Below, one piece after another: positions 54,501-64,000 of a stretch of 64,000 nt of DNA. Source of the stretch: Diphasiastrum complanatum. Its lineage: Eukaryota; Streptophyta; Lycopodiopsida; Lycopodiales; Lycopodiaceae. A program made the position numbers and the translations under genes. Positions within the stretch are counted from its first letter, which is position 1; the number at the start of each line of letters is the position of its first letter. The DNA lies in the NCBI GenBank assembly GCA_029204225.1, contig CM055092.1, positions 40,275,820 to 40,339,819 on the forward strand, given 5' to 3'. A model generated the notes under the pieces. That model was not told the origin of the DNA and searched no databases. It saw only the letters and a program-made list of their open reading frames with translations.

Positions 54501-55149
54501 AAGATCTGTCCGATCAGATGTTCTACAAGATAATGCTAGTAAGCACAAGATTATAGCGGATAAAACTGCGTGCTCACAATGCTAACTACAATCTGTAAAA
54601 GCTATGAGCTCATACTAACAATTCGTTTGAAAGGAAAAAATCGATGCACAAAGACATCTACAATGTCTGTTTCTGATGAGCTGGCACCTCAGCGACAATG
54701 TACGCTTGAGCGTATGAATAATAAGCTTAGATGATCTATTTCTTAAATCTATTGCTTCAATCAAGTTGTCTATCTGAGTTTTCTTCAAATATTTCTATAT
54801 ATCCAACACCTTTTCATTCCTTGTCACCACAAAGCGCAAGTGGTTATGGCTCTTAAAATTCTGATTAGATTCTTTGAGGAAAATAAGTTCTTTCATTCTG
54901 ATGTATTCAAGAGCATAAAAGGAAGAGATACCAATAAGCAATTCGGTTAATCTAGGTTTTTCGACTACAAAATATCCTTGGATTATAGCCCAAGATAAGC
55001 ATCCTTGTTCTTCTAGGTTGAGCTTATTCCACATTCTTTAAAATCCGATAGCCCCCCAATTGGAATGCCATTCCTCATTTGAATAACCTTCAATTCTAGG
55101 AAGAAAATAGTATTCAAACATTCACAATTGCTTTAAGTTTTGAAATTGT
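54501..55149. other. No supported gene
   Basis: AT-rich. The minus-strand frame at 54795-55034 may be a decayed gypsy linker because protease of that type lies next to it, but no motif supports this. Confidence 0.4.
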
Positions 55150-55520
55150 GACATTGTGAAGAAGACTTTTCTTTTAAGATGTAAAATTTCATTCGCTTTT
55201 GTACATGGTTCGGCTCCACGGTTTCTCGCAAGTTAGTACTTCCTTGGCTATGCCTAACGGTTTCACACTATATTGGTCAACTAATCGGATCATGAAAGGA
55301 GGGCTTACCATATGAGTAAGTCCCCATGCATGGTATAACATGGAGGAGATGATATTCACTCATGATCCTCCATCGACTATGGCTGATTCTTGTGGAAAAA
55401 CCCCATGCGTAATTGGAATTGTTACATGTTTGCAATCCTTCTCCCATCCTACTCCTACTTGGTGAACTGGTTGTGATCCCGTAGCTCCTTCATCCGACAA
55501 CTAATTGGTAGGGTGTATCT
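55150..55520 (-). pseudogene. Gypsy protease relic
   Basis: The minus strand reads ITHGVFPQESAIVDGGS, a TGA, VNIISSMLYHAWGLTHM and MIRLVDQYSVKPLGIAKEVL. The D-G-G active site and the residues after it parallel the family-A protease at about 44.8 kb. It is isolated from any gag or RT. Confidence 0.72.
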
Positions 55521-56029
55521 CTATTCTATCGTTGCTTGGTCCATCTATGTGTGAAGAATTTCAGATCACTTAGATCCAATATGTCTCTTTGATCTTTGGT
55601 TATGAAAGACAACACAACTAACACCATTGACAATGTAGAAATCTAGCTCTATCAATGCATAGAAGTCTCAAATTCTAATAGATCTAGACAAAAACACATA
55701 TGAATGATAAAGCATGTCCATACAAAACTAGCGACCTACTGTATTTCTCACGTGTGAATGTAACAAATATCAAATCAATTGATTCTACACACAAAAAGTT
55801 AAGATATCAACACCATAGTGCACCAATGAGTATGGAATCCCAAAGAGATCTCATGCATAAGCATGAATGAGAATAGAGAGAGTGTGTACATCTATTTATA
55901 GCAGGTCCATGCCTCAAAAATGATCTTGGTTTTTCCTCCATATCATGCAAACTACTTAGAGTATTTTTTCGTCTGACGATTACAACCTTTATTAACATAT
56001 AGAGCGTGAGATGATGAAGTTGAAGAGGC
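55521..56029. other. No supported gene
   Basis: AT-rich spacer between a gypsy protease relic and a copia gag. The short minus-strand frame at 55807-56031 matches nothing known to me. Confidence 0.4.
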
Positions 56030-56602
56030 ATCTTGACTTCTTCATTTATCTTTCTGCAGCAACATACTGGTAATTCTAGTGAGAGTTAAATCTGGGTGTG
56101 TCGATATGATCATTACCCAGTTTTCATATGTAGAAGGCAAGCTTAATAGCAATGTCATAATTGTGTCTTGATCGTCGGTGGTTGATTCGGCAACTGCCAT
56201 CTGTTGCAAGAGATTCTTAAATTGGTTTACACGATTCTGAAGTGAATCACCATTTCACATCTTGAGTGTGAAAAATTTTCTTCTGAGATGCAACTTGGAA
56301 GTCACGTCCCTCACATCATATAGTGAGCTCAGGATGTCCCATACTTCTTTTGAAGTTTGAGCTTCATATACAGGGCCAATCTGAGTGTCTGATATATTGA
56401 GTATGATAAGCAATAAAGCTTTACCATCTTTCGATTTTCATTTTGAGTCGGCTATGTCGTCTTCAAGCTTAAGTTCTATACCCGTGACAACATCCCACAA
56501 CTTGTTGGCGATTAGCAAGGTATTCATCTTAAATTTCCACAAATAGTAATTGGATTCATTAAGTTTGTTTGCTATGAGCCCGGCTTCATTTGGAGAATCC
56601 AT
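56030..56602 (-). pseudogene. Copia gag fragment
   Basis: The minus strand has ATG at 56602: MDSPNEAGLIANKLNESNYY, LWKFKMNTLLIANKLWDVVT. After a stop near 56440 come AQTSKEVWDILSSLYDV, RRKFFTLKM, a stop, NRVNQFKNLLQQMAVAE and LTLTRITSMLLQKDK. Only about three in-frame stops are seen across 570 bp. The zinc knuckle and pol are missing. It resembles the gag at 4.06-4.68 kb and is preceded by a good LTR and primer-site array. Confidence 0.85.
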
Positions 56603-56639
56603 CTGGAAGTTAATTTGTCAATTAGAATGATGACTTAAG

Positions 56640-56788
56640 AATGATACCGTGTGACGCTACAATTGGAAATCAATTATCTAATACTAAAACTTGATACCAC
56701 TTGTTGAAGTATAGATATGGCTCTGATACTATGAAGAGCATAGAGCTCTGATACCATGAAAAGTATCTAAGATATTGGTCTGATACCA
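56640..56788 (-). other. Array of four to five primer-binding-site motifs
   Basis: On the minus strand, starting at the LTR end: TGGTATCAGACC (56777-56788, touching the LTR), TGGTATCAGAGC (56745-56756, perfect), TAGTATCAGAGC (56720-56731), TGGTATCAAG (about 56690-56699) and CGGTATCAT (about 56641-56649). The first four are spaced 32, 25 and 32 bp apart. Leaders of this type normally have one such site. Confidence 0.85.
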
Positions 56789-57700
56789 TGTTGGAAGAAG
56801 GCAGGGAAGAAGAAGAGTCGATAAGTCGAAGTCTATGGATGAACAATCGAGCGCAATAGAATGATCCTTCTTCCTTATGCATGACTATGCCTATCATAAA
56901 TAAATAAGAAGCTATAATGAAAATCATCACGTTTGATCTTTTAGCAATCATTAGTACTAAAGTGATTTCGTAGCCAAACAATTATAGAGTGAAGTGATGT
57001 ATAAAATATTGTAGCATTCAATAGATTAGACGAAACAATAATAGAATCATCAACTATTGATAACTATAGAGAAGCATACATTCTGACATGATACTGACTG
57101 TAATAAGAAGATGGATTGATTCAGTAAGTATCATGTACAAAGTCAGATGATGAGAGCACAAAGCAATAGCAGATGCAACCGCATACTCTAAACTATCTCT
57201 GACTAACTGGTAACTCTGTTTGATGCATTTCCTCTAATAAGCAATAAGCGCTAAATAGCAATACTCAAAACAAAACACTAATAGAATTCTATGAGTCATT
57301 CTTCTATGATTTTCTCTCTTCTTTGATTACAACTATGATCAGCTATTTATACTAAAGCAATTTAAGCTTATGCAATTAGGGCAGCTAATTAGGTCGTAGG
57401 TCGCGATTGGCAGTTAGCCATAATGCGATGTCATCCATCTAGTTAGGCCTTCCCAAAAATTTACTTGCAAAGTTGTTAGGGCAAGTCTTTAGCTTCATGT
57501 CGAGCAGAAGTAGTATCCTCCAACTCCTTCGATAATTTGTTGTCATCATCAAAGTCGAAGACACTCGTTGAGCAATTCCCGAGTATTTTTACAGATTGTA
57601 TAGAAACACGAATAAAACTCCAGAACCAAATAAATGAATGTATGTAGATTAAAGATCGATTATTCAGCTGAATCACTCCCGATAGTAGAATAATCCAACA
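56789..57700 (-). repeat. Copia 5' LTR, minus strand (912 bp)
   Basis: The ends TGTTGG and CCAACA form a perfect 6-bp inverted pair, and the primer-site array begins at the very next base. A minus-strand TATA box (AGTATAAATAG) is at about 57342-57352. It is the 5' LTR of the gag fragment at 56.0-56.6 kb. Confidence 0.75.
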
Positions 57701-58019
57701 CTACCCATATCAATGTCCCTTTCATTGCCCATCTTAACATTGATAAGGTCTTCACTCTTGCAATTCCCTATGTCCCTCGATATAATGTAGATTTTGTACA
57801 AATTTACTCCATCAAGGTACTTGGATCGAGATAAAAACCAACTGAACAAGAAATAAAACAAAAGAATTCTGCAAAAAAATGCAGGAGAGATATATTTGAC
57901 AACACAAAACAAAACAATTGAAAAATAACAAAACGACTAGTAAGCTCAAAGGAGACTTTGTAGTATTTATAGGAGGTTGGAAATATGAAGAGTAAGAAGT
58001 CCCCCTCCCATTTTTCCCT

Positions 58020-59244
58020 CCAAAAAAAACAACCTACAACTCTCCACTCTAAACTGTGCAACAAACAAAATTTTGTTTCTTATAAGGCTTTATATTCAGC
58101 TTCAGTAGTGGAAAGTGATATGATGTCCTACTTTTTGCTTGACCAAAAAAACAACCATTTCCAACATTAAAAGCATAACCAGTGGTAGATCTTCTATCAT
58201 CTACACTACCACGTATTCACGTATTCTTTTAATTTTGACAGATCAAATTGTCTCGAATAGACTAGACCAAGATCAAGTGTTCCTTTCATGTACTTTAGGA
58301 TGCACAAAATCATTGGATAGAAAATAGCTATCTATGCAACCATACCATGTCGTGGTCCTTGTTTTAGACCATACAATGCTTTCTGCAGCTTGCATACTTT
58401 GTCTTCTTGGCCTGTCACAACAAACCCTTGTGGTTGGAGCATTTAAACTTCCTCTTCTAAATCGCCATGCAAGAATGCTGATTTCACATCCATTTGATGG
58501 ATTTTTCAACCAAAAAATGAAGCTAAAGTGATCATCAAATGTAAAGTAGTCCACTTAACCACATGAGCAAATATCTTGTCAGAGTCAATACCTTTATTTT
58601 GCTTGTAGCCTTTGACCATCAGACACGTGTTGTGTTTCACAATCGATCCATCAACATGAAACTTGGTTTCGTATACCCATTTGTTACTAATGGGTTTCTT
58701 TCCAACTGGAAGATCAACTAGATCCCATGTACCATGTATTTGGATGAAGTCCATCTCATCCTCCATATCTTCTTGCCATTCCTTGATATCCTTTGCCTCT
58801 TCATAAGGTGTTAGCTCTTGGCACTTCATGATGTTACTTGTAAGGGTGTACGCCACATGGTTGAGAACTTTCCTTTCTCTCATTGATCTTCTCTCTTCTC
58901 CTTGCAAGCTTGATCCTACTAGATTCATCCTCGCATCTTTCATAACAATTTCATACCAGTTTGGTACCTTTAACTTGAGGTGACACACTTTTTGGTGAGT
59001 AGGTATCCCAAGGAGTGTCTTGATATATCCTCTTACTTACTATAGGTTTTTTTTTCCTAGCACCAATCGGAATATACGTCCATTTTGGAACTTGAATGGG
59101 TGAAGTTTGATCATGATCCTCCTCTTGGACTTGATATTTGTGCTCTATCTTCATCTTCTTCCAAGGTCGTAGGAAGTCTCTTGATGTCACCATCACCAAT
59201 GGTATGATCGTCTTTATCAAACCCGTGCATCTTGGTATTATCAT
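58020..59244 (-). pseudogene. Copia RT/RNase H with internal deletion
   Basis: Minus strand, right to left. The integrase-RT linker is at 58951-59244 (KKKPIVSKRIYQDTPWDTYS). RT is at 58506-58988 (PYEEAKDIKEWQEDMEDEMD, VGKKPISNKWVYETKFHVDG, LHLMITLASFFG), then KSAFLHGDLEEE-like and ALYGLKQGPRHG. At about 58310-58350 it jumps to ILKYMKGTLDLV, skipping the YVDD box and thumb. RNase H then follows as VDDRRSTTGYAFNVG and SLSTTEAEYKAL and ends near 58030. Frame changes and stops are numerous. The matching integrase lies inverted at 59.3-59.96 kb. Confidence 0.85.
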
Positions 59245-59252
59245 GCATCTTG

Positions 59253-59292
59253 ATAGTATTTGATAATATATCTTGATATTATCAAATACTAT
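59253..59292. repeat. 17-bp perfect palindrome at an orientation switch
   Basis: ATAGTATTTGATAATAT (59253-59269) and its exact reverse complement (59276-59292) are separated by ATCTTG. It lies at the point where minus-strand copia RT sequence gives way to plus-strand copia integrase. Confidence 0.92.
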
Positions 59293-59339
59293 TTTTCATC
59301 CTTAAGTCATCGATTTATTGACAGAGTAACTTCTAGATG

Positions 59340-59960
59340 GATTCACAAAGCAAAGCTGGTTTCATCATAGACTATTCAGACACAAATCAAGGCTTGAATA
59401 TTTCTGTTCTAGTCAATAAAGCACTACTTTGGCACTATAGGTTAGGTCACTTAAATCATACATATGTTTTGAACATGTTTAAATAGTCCTTAGTACTTGA
59501 TCTCGATTATCTAGACAAGAAGATCAACCTCCATGTCTGTCATAGCTGCATTGTTGGAAAGCATACTAGGATTCGACGAATCATAAACATGCAGCAAAAG
59601 ATGTTCTAAATGTTGTTCATTCAAATATATGTGGCCTGATGCAGACTTTGTCATGACCTGGTGTAAAGTAATTTATTACCTTTATTGGCAAATTTTCGAG
59701 AAGAACAATTGTTTATTTCATTAAGCAAAAATCGGAGGCTTTCAACCTCTTCAAACAATTCAAGGAGCATGCAAAACTTGAAACTGGTAAAAGAATCAAA
59801 GCATTGAGGTTAGACCACAAGGGAGAATACATCACATAGATTATATCATTTGTTTTACATGAGAAAATAGAATGGTTGTGAATTATCCAAATGATACAGT
59901 GGCTCAAGCTATGGCGTCCAAGCCTTTTTGATATTGGAAAATGAAAAGCCAATTTTAATA
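59340..59960 (+). pseudogene. Copia integrase fragment, inverted
   Basis: The plus strand reads LWHYRLGHLNHTYVLNMFK, stop, LDKKINLHVCHSCIVGKHTR (HHCC zinc-binding part). In shifted frames it continues with HSNICGLMQTL (catalytic Asp replaced by Asn), FIKQKSEAFNLFKQFKEHAK and LRLDHKGEYIT (second Asp kept). The third catalytic residue is not recognisable. It is strongly decayed. Orientation is opposite to the RT remnant next door, from which it was probably separated by an inversion. Confidence 0.75.
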
Positions 59961-61625
59961 CATGACCGTCCATCAAGCTTGCATTAGTGGCTTTTCTAGG
60001 ATTTTAATTTTAATTTCTTGTTTATTTCTATTAGTCATTTGCATGTCGAAACAAAAGAGGTCAATCATAATTGATGATTAGGCAACATACTATATGATGC
60101 ACCAAGGAGATGAAAAGTAGCCTTACACCTTGTGCATCATTGCGCATATTCCTAAACACATTAGCCTATGAGGAACTCTTTAACGTCTATGGGAATCTAA
60201 GCATTATTAGGGTAAAATATAATATGCACTCCTCTACAACATGCTAATGTATGTTAAAAATAACTGCACTACATATGAAACTTTGGAGTTACATCTTAAA
60301 CAGACTTACAAGATGCCTCAAGCTTACAAAGGATCTAGCTAGATCTTCAAAAAATAGAAAGTACTCTAAACGTATAATCATAGCACTTGATTTTAATGAA
60401 CAAAATATATAGTAGTAGTGTAAAGGGTGGTGTTAGTAATATATGTATGGATCAATGATGTCTATGGAGCATAGAGTGAAAATGAAGATGGAACATGCAA
60501 GTCTCTGTCATATCATTGATAGTCTAAAAATGATGTACTTGAGCTAATTATGGGTTACTTGAGCCATAGCGTAGATTGCATGGTGATACTGAACTTCTAT
60601 GACAATCTACTACAAATATAATTGACACTGATAAGATGATTGTGAGCTTCAAAAACATTGGTACTTTGGTGTCTATCTATAATCATGATCTTATGGGTGG
60701 TTTCAAACACCCCATCTACTCTTTGTAAAGTCGTCATTCTTGGAAGTCTAATCTATATTGAGAAAATTATTTTTGATAAAATTATTTGCCTAATTTAGTA
60801 AATTAGTCAATTTTTTTAAATTGCACAATCTTTTTGTAATTAACTACTAATTTATTTTTTTAAATAACAAACAAAGTTCTCGAAATAGAGTTTCTAAATA
60901 TAGAACCATCATTGACGGCATGTTAAATTTCATTGGACTTTTGGTGATTCTCACCACAATGCTAGATTTTGTTGATTTTTGCCTACTATATATATAAAGT
61001 ATTGGTTGTTTTTTTGTACTCACTTCATATTGGATATTTTTATCATTTTACACTATGATCAACAATCAGGCTCATGAAATTTACTTCAAGCTCTCATGTC
61101 AATCAAAATTCAAGTCATTGTTCCAACTCTTGACCATCTTGACTACTTAAGTGGATTGTTGAGCAATATAACTAGCCATACTGGTGGTCAACCACCTCTT
61201 TAAATCTTCCAAAAAGTCAAAGGCCTAGTTTTTTGTAGCATAACATATGTCACAATCAAACTATTTCAAGTTTATCCACTCTATTTTTTTTTTATTTCAA
61301 ACACTTGATGGGCCAAAACAATTTATCGATTTTTAGTACCACTTCTTTACACGTATGATGTGATATAAATGCACCAAACATGTGGAATTATGTTACTATC
61401 AATGTTATATGAACCATACAAAGAATTAACAAAATTTTTTACAAGGGATATGATGTTTATCAACCATAGTTCCAAATTCCCAATAAAGTAAAAGTGCATT
61501 CAAGTAGTGGTAGAAACCTATGATATTAAATACAAACTTGTATAATAGCTGGTTTAAGATTTATTTTATAGATTGGTGATCTACAAACAATGAACTGATA
61601 TCCAAATTTATATATATTGGATTAC

Positions 61626-61628
<3 letters not shown>
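59961..61628. other. AT-rich, no gene seen
   Basis: Dense stops in all frames, with no LTR ends, primer sites or protein motifs that I can support. Possibly very old element remains. Confidence 0.5.
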
Positions 61629-61690
<62 letters not shown>

Positions 61691-61698
61691 CGCGCGCA
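61629..61698. repeat. (TG)27(CG)8 alternating purine-pyrimidine tract
   Basis: 54 bp of TG repeats (61629-61682) run directly into about 16 bp of CG repeats (to 61697). Confidence 0.97.
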
Positions 61699-64000
61699 TT
61701 TATAGAGTTATTAATCTACAAGACTTGTTATTTTAATACCTTGTTAGTTGACATAATTTTAAAGGCATTTTTTTATGTAGAAAGAAATTCACAAATAGTA
61801 CTTTTAAACAAAGTGCTTTTATTCAAAATGTAAATCTAGCAATACAAAAGACCACTAGTCATTTCAAGTAATTTGCAATACTAAGCAATATTATAAGGAT
61901 TGTACATGTGAAAAAGAGAATGAGAGACAAAAGTTAGATTGTCGTTGTATCTTGAGAAAGAAGCTTGAACAACCAATTTTTTTACTTCACTTGAAATAAA
62001 TGACAATTTTGTAGTGTTGTATATATGAATAGGATCATAGAGAAAACAATTTATATATAAGGGATCAAACATTTGGTTTCAATGGAATTCCAAGAATCTA
62101 TAAGAGCAAAAAGATTGAGATGAATGAGAAAACGCTATAAAAGAACTCAAACAATAATTGGGGGACAAGAAGTAAAAAAGAAATGCATCTTAGAAAAGCA
62201 ATATTATGTTTGAATGATATTTCACAAAGCCAAAAACAATAAGAACTCATTGATAAAATAACTTTGAAATTTTCGCATCGATCCTTCTCTACAAGCTTAC
62301 CAAGGTGCTGCAATAGCTACTAAGGTCAAATATTTATATTAAATGTCAAAGAATTGTTACAAGTTTGGTCAATCGTGGATTTTGTAAGGTACAAATTTAT
62401 GTTTTTCCTATGTTATGTTTGTTGTACACGTGCTATTAAAATTATAGTTACATAACAACAACAATCTTAATGTCTTAACTATTCTTAGTAAGCACATAAA
62501 GAAAATTTTATTTTCTTTTCCATTCTTAGTACTAAGAATATGCTTGTAAGTTAGATTCAAATCAAGAAATAGTTGCATACTTGTAGAAGATTCTAATCAA
62601 ACATTGGATGTCAAACATTCTTAAAATGCTTAAGACAAAAACTCAACATGTAACCTAGTAATTAAAAAAAAAATTCACTTTCGAATGTTTAATGTTCTAT
62701 TCCTCTCACTCACATTACAAGGGAGGAAAATTCATGGGTACCATGGCATGAAGCTTGCCTTTTACATTGTATCATAGAGCTTACCGTGACAATAGTATGT
62801 GAGCTTATTCAAAGATAATAGAAAATTCAAATGCCTAATTCATATGGTACACGTGAAAACTACCCAAGAGCATTCACATTTATTAGTAGGACAAATTCAA
62901 TGTCACATCCCATCATAATGGCCATTAATTTGCTACATGAAACATATGATCCAATATAGAAAAACAATAAGATATAACTCTAGGTTGTTAGTGGAAAAAT
63001 GTAAATGCTATATAAGTGATTGCCATCTACTAATGGTGGTACGATGGAACTACTGCATATCATTAAATACCTATTCAAGGAACATGAGTACTAGGTTCAA
63101 TTTGTACATTTTTTGTTGCACTTTAAATTAGGTGTTACCTTCACATATTAAAAAGGCAACACCATGGGGATAAAGTTTATGAAACACACAAGAGTATGTG
63201 GTCTTTACCAAAAGAATATTCTGTTAACTATATGTGTACTATTCAAAGTCTTCAATGGAACATGATACAATATTTACTTTTTATTCAATAGGAAGCTTTG
63301 AAAGCAATATTGATAAACTTTTCTTCTAAAAATTGCAAATTTTAGTAGACCAAGGTGACATATAAATTCTGGATTAATTTTATCTTAGTTTATAAAGTCA
63401 TGTTGTATGTTAGAATTAAAGTTCTGGGAGTATGAGCCTAAACTTTATATTATTGTTATTATCATCTTTCAAAAAGTGACTTGTATGTGATTATGCTTTG
63501 CATTGATGTTTCAAGCAAATTCATATGCTACTTTTGGATGTGAGACCCTTGAAAGGATGGCAAGTTTAATTTAGGAATTACCAAATCATGATTTAATCAT
63601 AGTTAGTATCACAATGGGTCTCCTTTCAATGGAGTTGATGTTTGTTGGCCAAATTCAAATGAAACCTTGTACAAAATTGAAGAATTATGCCTTGATCAAT
63701 GATATGCAAGTGCTAATGGATCAATAATATTGTTAATCAAGATAAACAAAGAACATGGATTTGCTTAATGTAGTGAAAGAACTAGACCGAATGCAAAAAC
63801 ATGAGTGTAAAAGAATTGGGTAAATCATTCAAGATGGCATGATGTCAAAGAAGTAGACAAAAGAGGACGTTGTTGTGAGATTTTTTCTTATTTCGTGCAT
63901 ATTTGGTTGCCAAAAAGCAATATGGTGCTTCATCAACTTCTTCTTAGGCCATTATTTAAGTCCTGTTGAAAAAAAGTTGTATACTAGCTATCAAATGGAT
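61699..64000. other. AT-rich, no gene seen
   Basis: No frame longer than about 70 codons on either strand and no recognisable element sequence. It could be ordinary intergenic DNA or introns of a gene beyond the window. Confidence 0.5.

Overview
This is eukaryotic nuclear DNA from a land plant: AT-rich, dominated by nested Ty1/copia and Ty3/gypsy LTR retrotransposons, with long (CT)n/(GA)n microsatellites and one small family of F-box/kelch genes of the plant KFB type. There is no sign of bacterial operons, CRISPR, rRNA or intact tRNA genes. The species cannot be fixed from the sequence; any embryophyte with a repeat-rich genome would fit.

Layout. 1-11 kb: a gypsy integrase end (+), a copia element (+, LTR-PBS-leader-gag-PR-IN, truncated near 4.05 kb), a copia gag with its 5' LTR (-), a heavily deleted chromodomain gypsy element (-, 5.5-8.5 kb), an unrecognised GC-richer broken ORF running into a gypsy-type 3' LTR (+), and a 113-bp tandem duplication. 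11-27 kb: the only host-gene region, three copies of a roughly 2-kb F-box/kelch module on the + strand. Copies 1 (11.4 kb) and 2 (20.4 kb) are pseudogenes and copy 3 (25.3 kb) is intact (337 aa). Between copies 1 and 2 sits a young, apparently complete copia element (13,524-19,680) with near-identical 682-bp LTRs, a CAATG target-site duplication and an uninterrupted 1,322-codon polyprotein. 27-33 kb: a 140-bp (CT)n tract, a foldback (MITE-like) palindrome of about 280 bp, a GC-rich zone of degenerate repeats and a gag-like chimeric ORF. 33-48.8 kb: LTR and leader of gypsy family 'A' (+), a 1-kb copia LTR (-), a nearly complete copia pol pseudogene (-), a copia 3' end (-), and a family-A gypsy 5' half (LTR, PBS, leader, gag with three unusual zinc knuckles, protease; -). 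48.8-53.3 kb: a broken gypsy pol (+) carrying a 90-bp tRNA-like/SINE-like insertion with a 12-bp target duplication, and a solo family-A LTR with a 5-bp target duplication. 53.3-60 kb: copia gag/LTR and gypsy protease fragments (-), and a copia element whose integrase part is inverted next to a 17-bp perfect palindrome. 60-64 kb: AT-rich DNA with no recognisable gene and one (TG)n(CG)n tract.

How it works together. Only two loci look functional at the protein level: the copia polyprotein (gag, protease, integrase, reverse transcriptase and RNase H, with all catalytic residues seen) and the third F-box/kelch gene (a predicted substrate receptor of an SCF ubiquitin ligase). Everything else is a record of successive insertions, deletions, tandem duplications and solo-LTR formation. 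I found no convincing new multi-gene system. The less usual signals are arrays of primer-binding-site motifs in two copia leaders, CX2CX3HX4C triple zinc knuckles in a gypsy gag, strong hairpins at a similar place in copia LTRs, a small leader ORF shared by two copies of one copia family, and the tRNA-like insertion.
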